This document shows positions 1 through 10,740 of a stretch of DNA of 64,000 nt, one piece after another. The translations under genes were made by a program, and so were the position numbers. Numbering within the stretch: position 1 is the stretch's first letter; each line of letters begins with the position of its first letter. Under the pieces are notes generated by a model. It had not been told where the DNA came from, ran no database searches, and saw only the letters and a list, made by a program, of their open reading frames with translations. This DNA is from Limanda limanda (taxonomy: Eukaryota > Chordata > Actinopteri > Pleuronectiformes > Pleuronectidae): positions 4,879,507-4,943,506 of the forward strand of contig NC_083647.1 in NCBI RefSeq assembly GCF_963576545.1, in the 5' to 3' direction.

Positions 1-929
1 TTTCAGATTCTGAATCTGTTACGTTTGAAGGGGTGAACCAAATGCAAAAAACAGGTACAAGTGGTAAAGTGAAGTTTTATCGGGGAGATGCTGGAACTGG
101 CAGGTGAAGTCTGCGAGGGCAAAGAGTAAATGGAGCTTTGTAGGGCGCAGCCAAAGAAGGCTGAGCTGTAAGTGGAGCTTGAGCAGACTGACGAGGCAGG
201 GGGCTGAGTGTAGTCCTGTGTAGATAATCTGTGTATGGAGAGGTGTGTTGTGTGCTGAGCGAGTGGAGCAGACAAACGTGAGGATATGCTGAAAATGGTT
301 ACTATGAGAAAATTACACAATTGCTTGTAGAAGCAGCTATTTCCTTGGATCTATTTATTGCGTTCCTGATACACACAATTTCCTGAAACACAAAATCTCA
401 TAAACTTTAATCTCTCTTTTTTTTGATCAACAATGACCCAAATATAGCATCATAAAATGGACTCTGCAAGTTGAACGCCATACTGGATAAGAAGAAACTT
501 ATTCACATCTTTCATATATTATATACATATATATACTGTATATATTCAATAATAACGACCCAGGAGTTCCAGGAGATGATTCACATAATGTTGCCCTCTG
601 CAACCTGACCGATTCAATCAGCTACATGTGTGTCAGTTGCATTCAGCTTCCTGCCTGCTTCAGTTTACAGGCTGCCGCTCGTCTCTGCTCCACTGTCTTG
701 TTCATTCACTGCGGCTCGATCAGAAAAGCATTTCACTTTGACATCTGGTTCTCTGCCCTGCTTGGTTCCGGGCTTGTTGCCAGGTTCTCAAAATGTATTT
801 ATACCATCATTTACACTGTACTCCTTGTATGTGTCAGTTAGAACTGGAGGGCTGCCGATTCAAAAGGAAATGAAGGAACATATGTGTTATTTTGATTTGA
901 CAATAATTTAACAAAATTTATCCAATTTG

Positions 930-930
930 G

Positions 931-974
<44 letters not shown>

Positions 975-1003
975 TTATTTATTCTTTTTTTGGGGGGGGG
1001 GGT
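930..1003. repeat. (AT)n microsatellite followed by poly-T/poly-G
   Basis: An uninterrupted AT dinucleotide run (about 934-970) is followed by TTTA units, a T run and an 11-12 base G run ending near 1002. It is seen directly and is probably length-polymorphic. Confidence 0.9.
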
Positions 1004-1004
1004 G

Positions 1005-1095
1005 ACACACTTGTGACCTGGGATCGGATTCAGCTCTCCATGAACCCACATCTCCCAAAGGATAAGCTGTATTGATAATGGATGGATAATTGTTT
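1005..1095 (+). repeat. 3' tail of a dispersed teleost repeat ending in GGATGGATAA
   Basis: The end of this segment (GGATAAGCTGTATTGAT then AATGGATGGAT) resembles the tail of a very common teleost dispersed repeat. Related tails occur at about 24,120-24,185 (+) and, reverse-complemented, at about 47,745-47,805. The similarity among these copies is visible in the window. The wider family identity is from memory. Confidence 0.5.
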
Positions 1096-2253
1096 TGGTC
1101 AATAGATCGCCAGAAAAAGCATATATGGTCACAGCAGTTTTCCCATAACTTTGAGATACAACTGTTTTTTTTCACAAGTGAGAATCCAACATGATAACAT
1201 CCAAGCAATTTGCTCATGGCCAAACCACAGGGAATCAGTTTTCTGTTAGGGGGGAATTATGGGCATCCATGTATCCAAAAGCCATCTTAGGAGTGACGAC
1301 TAACAACAATGTTGGCTCCTACAGAGTTTAGCATAGATGCTGCTATAGCATCAGTTTTATCAGACCTGGAGAGTATATCCTCGAGAAAAGCTCTGAAGGG
1401 GTTTCTCTGTTATAGACAGTATTATATGGATGATTCATGGTGCCTGCCCTTTTCCAATGACAGTTTCCCAAAAGAGTTCAATTTCCCCGAAACCTAAGAC
1501 ACCATCTTAAAATCTCTTGTATTCTGTGCATACCAAAATCAAGAGATATTCCTTTTACATTAACATTTGAGTCACTAGACATTTTTGTAACCAGAAAAGG
1601 CCTCTTTACAAGACTGTAAAGAGGCATTGAATAATTGACACATTAGTACAAGTTTTCCTGTGTGGTCTAGGGTGCAGAACCGCTGCTCTAGTACTGCAGT
1701 GTGTAGAGATTTAGGAAATTGAATTATTAATCACTCTCCCTCACACACACAGACACACACACACAGACAAATGTCTCAGTAACCACCTGTGATGGAGCTT
1801 TAGAAAACACTACCAGAGAGACAATGTAGCAAATTAGTTATATTGGCCTGGTCCTGATGATAAATAAACTACTGACAAATCCACTAATGAGTTTGTTGTT
1901 ATCAATTGGTCTCCAAACTTTTCACTGCCTTCTTTCTTTCCCCCACAGCTACTCTTCCACCACAGTGCAACTCAATAAGTAACTATGCACCGAGTCAAAT
2001 ACTATCATTAAAGTCTACATGGAACTTCACTCAGCATAAGTATTCTAGATGAGGCCCACGCAGACAGTAACAGACTCTGTTTTCAGGCTCTTAAAATCCT
2101 CATATGTATCACTCACACGACAGATGTGTCAGTTTCACGACATGCCATGCCAGGGCCCCCCCCGCTACAAATTTGTGGGCCATATGAAAGAATATATAAA
2201 CTGGAACCCCTTGGATTTGTCCTAACTTTGCTCCACCTTATGGCCACTGTGCC

Positions 2254-2870
2254 ATGTTGAAATCTACTGATGTTATCAACAGCACACCTTCACCCCCCGA
2301 CGATAGCCCCGCAGGACCCTCCTCCCCATTCAGACTACCACCATACACTCCCACATCAGGTAATTACCATCCCACGTCTCACATCGCACGACACACAAGG
2401 AAACTCCAGGACTGGTCTTTCAAAAGCCGTAGACCAGTCCTGGTGTTGGGGGATTCAAACATCAACCGAATCCCCCCCCACAACAACCCAGACATACAAC
2501 TAGACAGCTACCCGGGCGCCAATATGTACCATTTTCTTAAAATCTGCGAAAAAACTGTTCCCAACCCAGCAATAAAAATAGTGGTCCTCTCCATCGGGAT
2601 CAATAATAAGGACCAGGACCCCAGGCAGACCTCCTGCAAACAATTAAAATCCCTCTATAAACAAGCCCAACTTGCCTTCCCTAATGCCGACATTTACTTC
2701 CCGATAATAAACTTCTGACAACCTCAGCATTAAGCAACAATACATTCTGAAATACATAAACACAATAGCCACCTACTTCCCGTTCTTATCGGAGATCCCA
2801 CATGATACCTTTTCAACAAAAAAGGACAATATCCATTGGAAGCCGGCCACTGCTCAACTCATTTTCAATT
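2254..2870 (+). pseudogene. SGNH (GDSL-like) hydrolase region of the Penelope-like element, broken
   Basis: The first open stretch (2,254-2,718) encodes about 154 residues. A Pro/Ser-rich start is followed by VLVLGDSNINRIP (block I, catalytic Ser in GDS), an SYPGAN segment and VVLSIGINN (block III, catalytic Asn in GxN). The frame stops at 2,718. In another frame at about 2,825 follows DNIHWKPATA, which fits the Asp-x-x-His block V of SGNH hydrolases. All four catalytic positions can therefore be read, but not from one intact frame. SGNH/esterase domains are known in ORF1 of CR1/L2 LINEs. Here the neighbour downstream on the same strand is a Penelope-type RT. It may be a native domain of this retroelement or a chance junction of two old insertions. 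Confidence 0.6.
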
Positions 2871-2894
2871 ACTGGCTAAAACAACTAAATTTAT

Positions 2895-4560
2895 AATAAA
2901 ACCCAAACTCAAACCGGGCATAACCGCAATTACAAACACTGTACCCCACAATGACCCCGCAGTTGACTTGGGTTGGAGATCTACATCAAACATATTTAAC
3001 TTATCGGTATTATTTACTCCAACTACAGATCAGATCAATTTATTGGAAAGGGGTCTTTCATTCATCCCACACCCGGCAAAGTTTGACTGGGAGGAACTCC
3101 ATAGGGACCTACATCAATATAACAGAAGGTTAAAAATTATCAGTCATTTTTATGGAAAACCGGACCACATCCAGACACCCTTCATCCACAGGTCTAATTG
3201 GGAACCCACCACGGCTCAATCACACACAGCCACAATAAACCTAGCGTTACTACCGGCCCCCAGGGGACGTTGCAGACAACCTCTCGGGGCCGGAACACAG
3301 GGCCTTAGAAGAACTTACCCAAAATCCCAATCATCATTAAACCCGCGGACAAAGGCTCCAAAATAGTCATCATGGATAGACAGCAGTATTTACTGGAGGC
3401 AAACAGACAACTCTCAAACACTACACATTATAAACCCATTCCGTCAGATTTACAAACTCAAACTCAACCACTTCTCCGTAGCATTATACAAACTTTATGT
3501 GACAATAAAACCATTGACCATAAGTAAAAACTCTACTTATTCAGCCCCGACCAACCACGCCCTCGACAATTTTACCTACTACCAAAAATCCATAAAGAAC
3601 CCCCATCATGGACCATTCCCTATGAAGTTCCCACCGGCAGACCTATAGTCTCAGATTGTAATAGCACTTCATACCATATCTCAGAATACATAGAACATTT
3701 CCTTGGACCCCTTTCCAATAAACATCCCAGCTACATCAAGGACACATACCACTTCATAGACACTATCCGGCCCATGGTTGTTCCAAACCAGTCATACTTA
3801 TTTACAATAGACAGACAGTTTCATACACAAATATCAATACACAAATCGGTATCAAGGCTATCAAATCCATCTTCAATAACAACCCTGACAACAATAGACC
3901 GAACAAAGAAATCATTCAACTTCTTACCATCTGTCTTAACAATAACGATTTTTCTTTCAATAACAAACAATTCCTGCAAATCCACGGAACGGCCATGGGT
4001 CAGCGATATGCACCGTCATATGCAAACATTTACATGAGCGAGTGGGAGCGAGAGGCACTAGCCAAGTGCACCCACAAACCTCTTACCTACCTCCGATTTT
4101 TAGATGACATATTTGGTATCTGGCAACATGACATCTCCTTATTTTCTGACTTCATAGACACATTGAATTGCCACCACCCGTCCATTAAAGTTAAGTTCAT
4201 CATAGATCCACTGCAAATACATTTTCTAGATACAACAGTTTTTTTTGACCGGTCAAATAATTCGTCACTCACAATTACTCACCAAGGTTTACTTTAAAAC
4301 AACAGACACACACGCCCTTCTCCATAAAACAAGTTATCATCCGAAACACACATTCAAAAGGTATCATTAAATCCCAAATCATTCGTTTTTACAGAATATC
4401 ATCCCTAGCAATAGACCTTCATTCATCCATCTCCATCCTTTTTTGTAGTCTCAGACAAAGGGGCTACTCTAAACGCTTTCTCCGCCAAATCAAAAATAGC
4501 ACTTTGGCGTCTCTCGCTCCTACTCGCTTCATTCCCCGTATTGCTCCACCCCAGGTCCCG
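2895..4560 (+). pseudogene. Penelope-like reverse transcriptase, frameshifted
   Basis: Penelope-family RT copies element RNA at a nicked target. Recognisable blocks in order: NLS...LLERGLSFIPHP (2,998-3,078), the RRLKI and HRSNWEP linker, IKPADKGS (about 3,340), LPKIHK with TGRPIVSD (3,575-3,660), LFTID (about 3,799), GQRYAPSYANIYM (3,998-4,036), FLDDIFGIW (4,097-4,123, with the two catalytic aspartates), LDTTVF (about 4,225) and THALLHKTSYHPKH (from about 4,307). At least four frame changes and several stops make it non-functional. It ends in a Pro-rich stretch that runs into the CCCTAA-like tract. The Penelope assignment is firm on motifs; the clade is not assigned. Confidence 0.72.
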
Positions 4561-4611
4561 GTCTCGGAGGGCATCCCGCCCACAGGTCCCCTACCGGTAT
4601 ACCCTATCAAT

Positions 4612-4785
4612 TACCCTAAGCCGAATCCCAACCTCAACCCAAATCCTAACCCTAACCAAGATCCCCCCAGGCCTAATCCCAACCCCAACGCCCCCAAGCC
4701 TAACCCTAACACCCCCAAACCTAACCCTGATCCAAACCCATATCCTAACCCTAACCAACCCTTCCCCAAGCCTAACCCTATCATT
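4612..4785 (+). repeat. Degenerate telomere-like CCCTAA tract
   Basis: About 170 bp built mostly from CCTAACCCTAACC-type units with C-rich variants. In one frame they read as Pro-Asn repeats. The vertebrate telomere repeat is TTAGGG, so this is its complement, imperfect and interstitial. It lies directly after the RT of the Penelope-like element. It could be captured telomeric DNA, a fossil of insertion near a chromosome end, or a low-complexity C-terminus of the element. Confidence 0.75.
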
Positions 4786-4900
4786 ATTTTCAGAGGCCAC
4801 CATTAACACCACAATGCTCTTGGCTTTATTAGCAGGTTACAATCCAAATATTATCAATCTTGCGTTAATGAATGTTTACAATCAATAGACACAGGTCAAA

Positions 4901-6984
4901 GGTCGGGGTCACGATGGCCTCACGATCATATCTCATGTCTGCCTGTGTCCAGTTGCAGCTTCTCTAGTTATGTGATCTTTATTCACATTTCACTTGGTTG
5001 AATATCGATTTTGGATATCGCCACAACCCACGTTACAGGCTGATAACAGCGTTTCCTCTGATATCATATTAAGAACTTTATTCATGGTTCTAATGCTTAT
5101 ACGTCACTTATAATAACTGACATCAAAAGCTCATAGCCGGATATGAAAACCCCAGGTTAACTGAGCCACCTAGTTAGGTTAAGTGAAGCCAGATGTTGTG
5201 AATATTTCGAACCTGCTTCATATTACAGACCTCAGGGGGTAAAATTTGATATCAGTCCATAATTCTAACATTCATGGGTCCTTATGTTTTACCTACTTTT
5301 AGATATCTTGAATTGGCTTAAATGACAAACATTTAAAGCCCTGTGACCTAAGTCCTAATTCAATTTAGTGCAAATAAGCTCAGGTTGTGTGTAGGTGTGT
5401 GAGCAGCTTAAAATGTGCTGTGCTGCTCTACCACAACCAGGAGTTTATCCCCTGTGCGCTATGTGTCCTTGTAAACCACTGTATGCCAATGACACAGAAA
5501 GGTGATTGTGTTGAGGAAGGCAGTGTGTGGGGAGATTATTCCACATCATCCACACTCCTGTAAACGTGTGAATGTTCAGTGTAGGTGTGTCAATGGTTAA
5601 GCGAGTGTAATCTCCTGTCTTTCTGTTAAGCCAATTGGATCCAGAAGTATTTATTTATACTTCAGAGTAAAGTTTGAACTCAGGATCACATCATTATATA
5701 GAATGGTTCTTTGCAGCAGTATAAAGTCCGGCTCCTCAGCCTGACACTGAGCTGATTTTTTAATTAAACTGTCTATCCCTTTCTCTGTGGTCAGTCTGTA
5801 GCATTGAGAGTAAAAATCAGGAGAAAGATACTGAAGTGATTGAATATCATGACATCTTTGTGTAATGACACATCTCAGTCTGATTTGCTTTTGTGCCCGT
5901 TGCTCTCTTTGTGAAGTGAGTGTGTGTTTTAAACTGCTTTCTGATTTTAAATTGTTTTCATTTTGTCTCAGTATTGTTATTTAACACCTTAAATCTGCCT
6001 CTGTATATGAAAGGCCTTGCCCTGCTCATGTTCAAAAATGCATTCCTAATGATAGTAATTGTCTGCGGTAATAAAATATAAAATCTGATGTTTTTGCAAG
6101 AAGATTAATAAACAAATTGTGTTAATAGATGATTTCACTGTGAGCCCTGATAGGAGAGAAAGGAAAAGACGGAAACGACGGTACGTGACAGGATTTCAAA
6201 TGAGAAGTTCAGCAGTGTCAGTTTTCACAGAGCATGTTGAGAAGCATTTACAAGTTTATTCTTGGACTTTCCACAACAAAACTTCCGGTGTCCCAATCAC
6301 ACCATTGTAATGCCGCATTCTGCCCACGTGGGAATATCTGTCAAAACAATCTGACAGTTAAAAGCAATCAAACTCTTTCAAGGCTGCCAAGAGACAAGGA
6401 TGGATGTTTTGTGTCGACTACCAATGAGGCTATTCCCACGTCGCTCACATACAATTAATGAGATGCATTTAAAAGGTGTTTTACAGCCAAGCAAACACTG
6501 TCGTTCATCATGTTGCTGACAAAAACTGACCAGAGAGATTTTCCTGTAAAAGTCGCACTGTAAAAAAACATGAGCATCCATCCCCAAAGGCCGAGCTCCA
6601 GGATTAATTCACCCCTTACAAGCTGACTTGCACATTATCTCTAAGTGGAAAACCTGCTGCTACCGGATTTCCACACGGATTTCATGCAGAGCATTTTCAA
6701 AGCTCGTCTGAAATGGAGTCCATCTGAGAGAGGATGATTATCATCACATGGCCGATATGTGGTCCCACTAGAGATGAGTTCATTGTGGGGATCCAGAGAT
6801 TGCACGAGCACAGTTTCATGTTTCTGTTGCCAGTGTTTAGTTGCCATTTCTCTCTTGTAGTATAACTCTTTTTTCCCAATGTGCTTGTTCTAAATTTGCC
6901 TTTTGGTTTAGTACAAAAGATTGACATCCTCCTGGTCCTGGTGGATTTGACCATATTCATGCACCAACTGAGAAAGCTGCGTCA
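4901..6984. other. Non-coding stretch
   Basis: No supported gene. The open frames are short, have no recognisable motifs and occur on both strands. I see nothing else I can name. A CACTGTAAAAAA string near 6,557 resembles CACTA-type ends but has no partner. Confidence 0.55.
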
Positions 6985-6989
6985 GTGTG

Positions 6990-7450
6990 TGTCACGTCCC
7001 CCAAGCTGTCTAGGGTACGGGACAAATAATTAGAAAATAAAACCGGGCACTAAACAAGGAAGCTATACACTTAGGTTTAACAAGCACACAGTTATTTATT
7101 AAACACCGGTCAGTTAACCAACAACACCCTTCCCACACCGGAAGGGGAAAAAAGAACAACACCAACCACCACCAAATACTACAATGCAGCAAACAGCTAA
7201 CAAGAGTTATATTGGGGGTGAATCAAACTTCTAGTTCAAATTCCAACAACGTCCATACAGCCCGTCCGAACACCACGTCTGCTCCCAACCTGTTGCTTGG
7301 CTCACTGGCACAGCTGCTTTCTGCTCAGGGTCTTTATGGCCACACCCTGATGACAGAGTGGCCTCAGCTGTGCCAGTGGAGGTGCCTCTGGAGCACACAC
7401 CTGGAGGAGACGAGAGAGAGAGAGAGAGAAAGAAAACACGGCACGTAACA
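6990..7450 (-). mobile_element. Solo LTR, 461 bp, TSD GTGTG
   Basis: The segment begins TGTCACGTCC and ends GGCACGTAACA, so it has TG...CA termini. It is flanked by GTGTG on both sides (6,985-6,989 and 7,451-7,455), the 5-bp duplication expected for an LTR integrase. There is no internal coding region, so it is a solo LTR left by LTR-LTR recombination. A TTTATTAAAC string (AATAAA in reverse) suggests the element is on the minus strand. A diverged relative is present at about 46,069-46,270. The type is probably Ty3/gypsy. Confidence 0.82.
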
Positions 7451-7455
7451 GTGTG

Positions 7456-9504
7456 TCTGTAATAGATGTAAAATAGCTTGGTAAACCACCTTTAGGTCCG
7501 TAAAATAAACTATATATAACCTTTTTTCTGCCCATTGGATTCCACTGATATGGTTTGAAGCACAACCTCTGGTGTGTGTAAGTTTGTAGCAATTCTTAGT
7601 AATCAAACGCTTATAGATTGGCCTGGGACAAATGTGATCAGTTTTAGATTCCAATGTACTAGAATTTTTACGAGAGGCGGGGGCGGCACGAAATTTGACG
7701 GATCGCAATTCTCTGTGCAGTAAAATCCCTGGACAGACCTGTCAATGATCTGAATATATTTAATATATTATCATCTCGGGCTGCAGGGCTCCATCTAATT
7801 GGCCAAATATATTAACATACAGAGCGTGAATGCATGGCACATAGTATGTATATTGCATGTTGCTACCGGAATGACGGTACATTTTAGATATATTGCACAG
7901 TTATATTGTGTATGTATACCAGTATTTTCTTAAAACAGTAAAGCTGCAGACTCGGAAAAAAATCCAATCGGCTGAGGGAAACCAAACCAAAGAGCTGAGA
8001 ACTGCTGAGTTAGGTGATATTTTGTAGCTTTGATGATGAGTAAATTACTAGTGCAGTTTTATAGATGTCATCATTAATATTACATCCCAGGTTGATTTGC
8101 CACCACTCATTGTCGCCATAGTACCAGCAACTGCCCTTTTCATTACACTGAAAATGCTCCTCTATAGCTGCTTTATCAACGATACAAAAACATGTGTTTA
8201 CTATGTAGCTACTCATTTCAATTGAATAAATTAATCTGTAAAAATAACAACCAAGATCTCATGTCTTGTTGCACAACACAAAAAATGGTTTTCCAGACAT
8301 ACCTGAAACTACATTATAATATTTCATGAACATGGGAATAACTGTTTGTGTGCTGCTTATTCAAGCTACTTAGGGGGGACTCACAGGTTGTTACCCTCCT
8401 TTGAATGTTCAAAGCTAATCCATTGTCAAAATGCTTACAATGATCAGCTATTACACATAATACCACCCAGAGAGAGTAACAAAAAGTTTGGTTTCCTGAA
8501 ATTCTGGGGGAATCTGCTGGCTCCACATTGACCATAGAAACGATAGCTCCTGTCTTATAAATTGTCCCCCATCAGACAATAGGTACAGATAATCATTAGC
8601 TTACTTTAAGTGGTACTGTGAAGTAATAAGTGACAACATGCTAGAAGGCCATAATGGAGAAAAGTCAGAATTTTGTCCTGGCAAGATCTAGGCACATTGG
8701 AAAACAATGGTTCCAATGGGGTAAAATTAAAACCATTGATAAAGCTGCTGCTGCTGCTCTGTGAGTTCATACCTACACAGTGCACAGTTTGGTGATGTTT
8801 TCCCCAAATGATAAGACAAAAGAGGAGAGCGATATGTGACACTATGTGATCCACTGCATGGTACAGGTCTGCTAGGAATAGTGGGGGTGAGGGTTATGGG
8901 TTTGCATGGTGAGTGTTTTCGGGGGAATGTGACGATCCTGTAGTGTAGTACACTCTGTCCCTTTTAATCTCTCAATCATCCATTACATTCATTAGTGATC
9001 CCAGGCCCCGTCTGTGTAGGCGCGAGACAGTGTGGGTGGATGTGACAGAATATTCTATCAGAGCTTTGGCTTTACAGTCGGAGCCACTGAAGCCCAAATC
9101 AGCCGTGGTTGAAAAAATAAAGTGGGAGGAAAAACAAATTTGCAGTGACTTGTGCAGAAACATCAATAAACAAAACCCAGTGAAGTGCCAGCGCCTCATA
9201 ATGTGCTTCCATGTTCAATATCTGTGGCAATAAAATGAAGTCATGACTGATGACTGTCAGAGTCATTGTTAAATATGCTATAGCTGAATTATTAGACTTC
9301 GGTCACCCGACTGAAGGATGCCAGAGGCTTGGTAATGTTCAGAAAATATCACTTTGGTCTTCGTTATTAAGATTAAAATGTGTATTAAATTAAAACAGTG
9401 AGTGGAACTGTACAATGGTACATCACCAGCATGCAATACCCATGTTCTTCTTTTTACTCGATCTTGACAGTTTTGTTTTCCCAGTTAAGTCATATCGATA
9501 TGCC
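7456..9504. other. Non-coding stretch
   Basis: No supported gene. The short open frames have no motif. The segment at about 9,000-9,235 is of higher complexity and ends in an AATAAA-like string, but I cannot support an exon there. Confidence 0.55.
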
Positions 9505-9508
9505 TTAA

Positions 9509-10022
9509 AGGGACTCTTACCTTTGTTGCATTTTTACACTTTTTGTGGATAAGGTTAAATTGGTATTAATAAGGTAATGACACTCTAAAATGCAAGACAG
9601 ACCCACCAGGAGTTAAAGCAAACAATTATTTCACTCTCGTAATTTTTAGTGAAAACTTCAACCAATAGAATTCTTCGGACCGAAGGACCTTATTGGCCGA
9701 CAGACCTGTCTGTTTGCTGCATGGAAACAGACAGGAAGCCCGTTTGCTTCTTGTGGCGCATTCGGGCTCGCGTCATCAAGGCGCGTCCTCAACTATAGGG
9801 TTTGTTTTGATTCCACGGCAGACAGTAGCGAGTAGCGACCGTATCGACTGTAGCGACTGACGATGGCAGACCAAAGTGGTCCACGGCGTACTGAAACAGC
9901 CGCTCCCAGGGGGAAAAACAAAAGATACACCACGGATGGGAACGAGGGGGTGGGGCATTGGAGGAAGGCGGGATGATTCGAATGTGCTGTAATTCTCAAA
10001 TGCAACAAAGGTAAGAGTCCCT
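9509..10022. mobile_element. TTAA-flanked MITE with 25-bp terminal inverted repeats
   Basis: The left arm (9,505-9,533) and right arm (9,998-10,026) are perfect 29-base reverse complements including a TTAA on each outer side. Taking TTAA as the target duplication leaves a 514-bp element that starts AGGGACTCTTACC. It has no coding capacity, and its interior has a CpG-rich stretch. TTAA target sites are used by piggyBac and Kolobok elements; I cannot choose between them. Confidence 0.85.
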
Positions 10023-10374
10023 TTAACACAAATATATATATATAAATATAAAAAATATAAAAATATAAAAAAATATTAGCAAATCCCCTTTATTTAGGGG
10101 ATTTGCACAGAGCAGGCTAACATCAAAAAAAAAAATCTTATGTAAGGATGAACTCTACACATTAGTCAGCAATACATTCCCAGCAGCTAACATCTCTGAT
10201 TAGTTCAGTTAAAAGTTAAATTTATAAGCAATACAAAATATTTAAACTCAGTCAAATACAGTCAGGGCTTGTTCAGGCTGAATTAAGGAATGCTACTGAT
10301 CTGGTATACAAGGATGAACCACATGTCCCCACTTCCTCCCTTGGTCCACAAACGGAGTAAAATATCCTGTATAC

Positions 10375-10740
10375 AGGCGCTGCCATCTTGTGCCGATGAC
10401 GTCATGCGGAGTCTGCGCAGTTGCTATCAGGGGGTCGAGCCGTGGTATTGAGGTCCCGCTGACAGCCTATAAATGCTTTACCAATCACGAGTCAATCTCA
10501 GCGGTGAGTCAAGAGGTTTCGCCCCACTTTTATATCATCAATTATCCTATTAAAACCCAACTTAAGAGACACGAACAAACCTCAGTGTGACAGAAACCAT
10601 ATTTAAGAAGATTTTATATGATATGTACTTTGTCTCATCTGCTTCCATCTTCAACATGGAGGAGGTGTATGACCGATACTGCAGCAGTCCACCAGGGGGT
10701 CATTGAGATGTTTTGGCATAACTTTTTGGGATATGTAACG
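10375..10740 (+). repeat. Dispersed teleost repeat (MITE/SINE-like)
   Basis: This segment contains the strings GCTGCCATCTTGTG, GATGACGTCATGCGG and, further on, ACTGCAGCAGTCCACC with CAGGGGGTCATTGAG. From memory these belong to one very abundant non-coding teleost repeat. No second copy lies in this window, so the call rests on recall only. Confidence 0.45.

Larger units (their letters stand above)
1..2239. other. Non-coding stretch
   Basis: I see no supported gene. The open frames are short, carry no recognisable motif and overlap on both strands. The stretch is AT-rich with simple repeats: a short (TA)n near 520-545, an (AT)n tract at about 934-970 and a (CA)-rich patch near 1741-1768. Confidence 0.6.
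2240..4900 (+). mobile_element. Decayed Penelope-like retroelement with SGNH-like 5' region
   Basis: Three reading frames together contain the landmarks of a Penelope-like element. In order they are an SGNH hydrolase-like region (2,430-2,850), the NLS...LLERGLSF segment that precedes the Penelope RT (about 2,995-3,070), IKPADKGS (about 3,335-3,360), a TGRPIVSD segment (about 3,634-3,657), GQRYAPSYANIYM (about 4,000), FLDD (4,097-4,108) and the post-RT LDTTVF and TDTH motifs (4,225-4,320). Stops and frameshifts interrupt it many times. I see no GIY-YIG endonuclease after the RT; that position holds a Pro/Asn-coding telomere-like tract. The ends are not defined and I found no terminal repeats. 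Confidence 0.72.

Noticed and set aside
1741..1770. Possible CRISPR-like or regular repeat
   Set aside because: It is only a short CA-type simple repeat. No direct-repeat/spacer structure exists anywhere in the window, and this is animal DNA.
4504..4888. Pro/Asn-repeat protein in the CCCTAA tract as a gene of its own
   Set aside because: The repeat reads open in several frames and both strands; it is better explained as telomere-like DNA after the Penelope RT.
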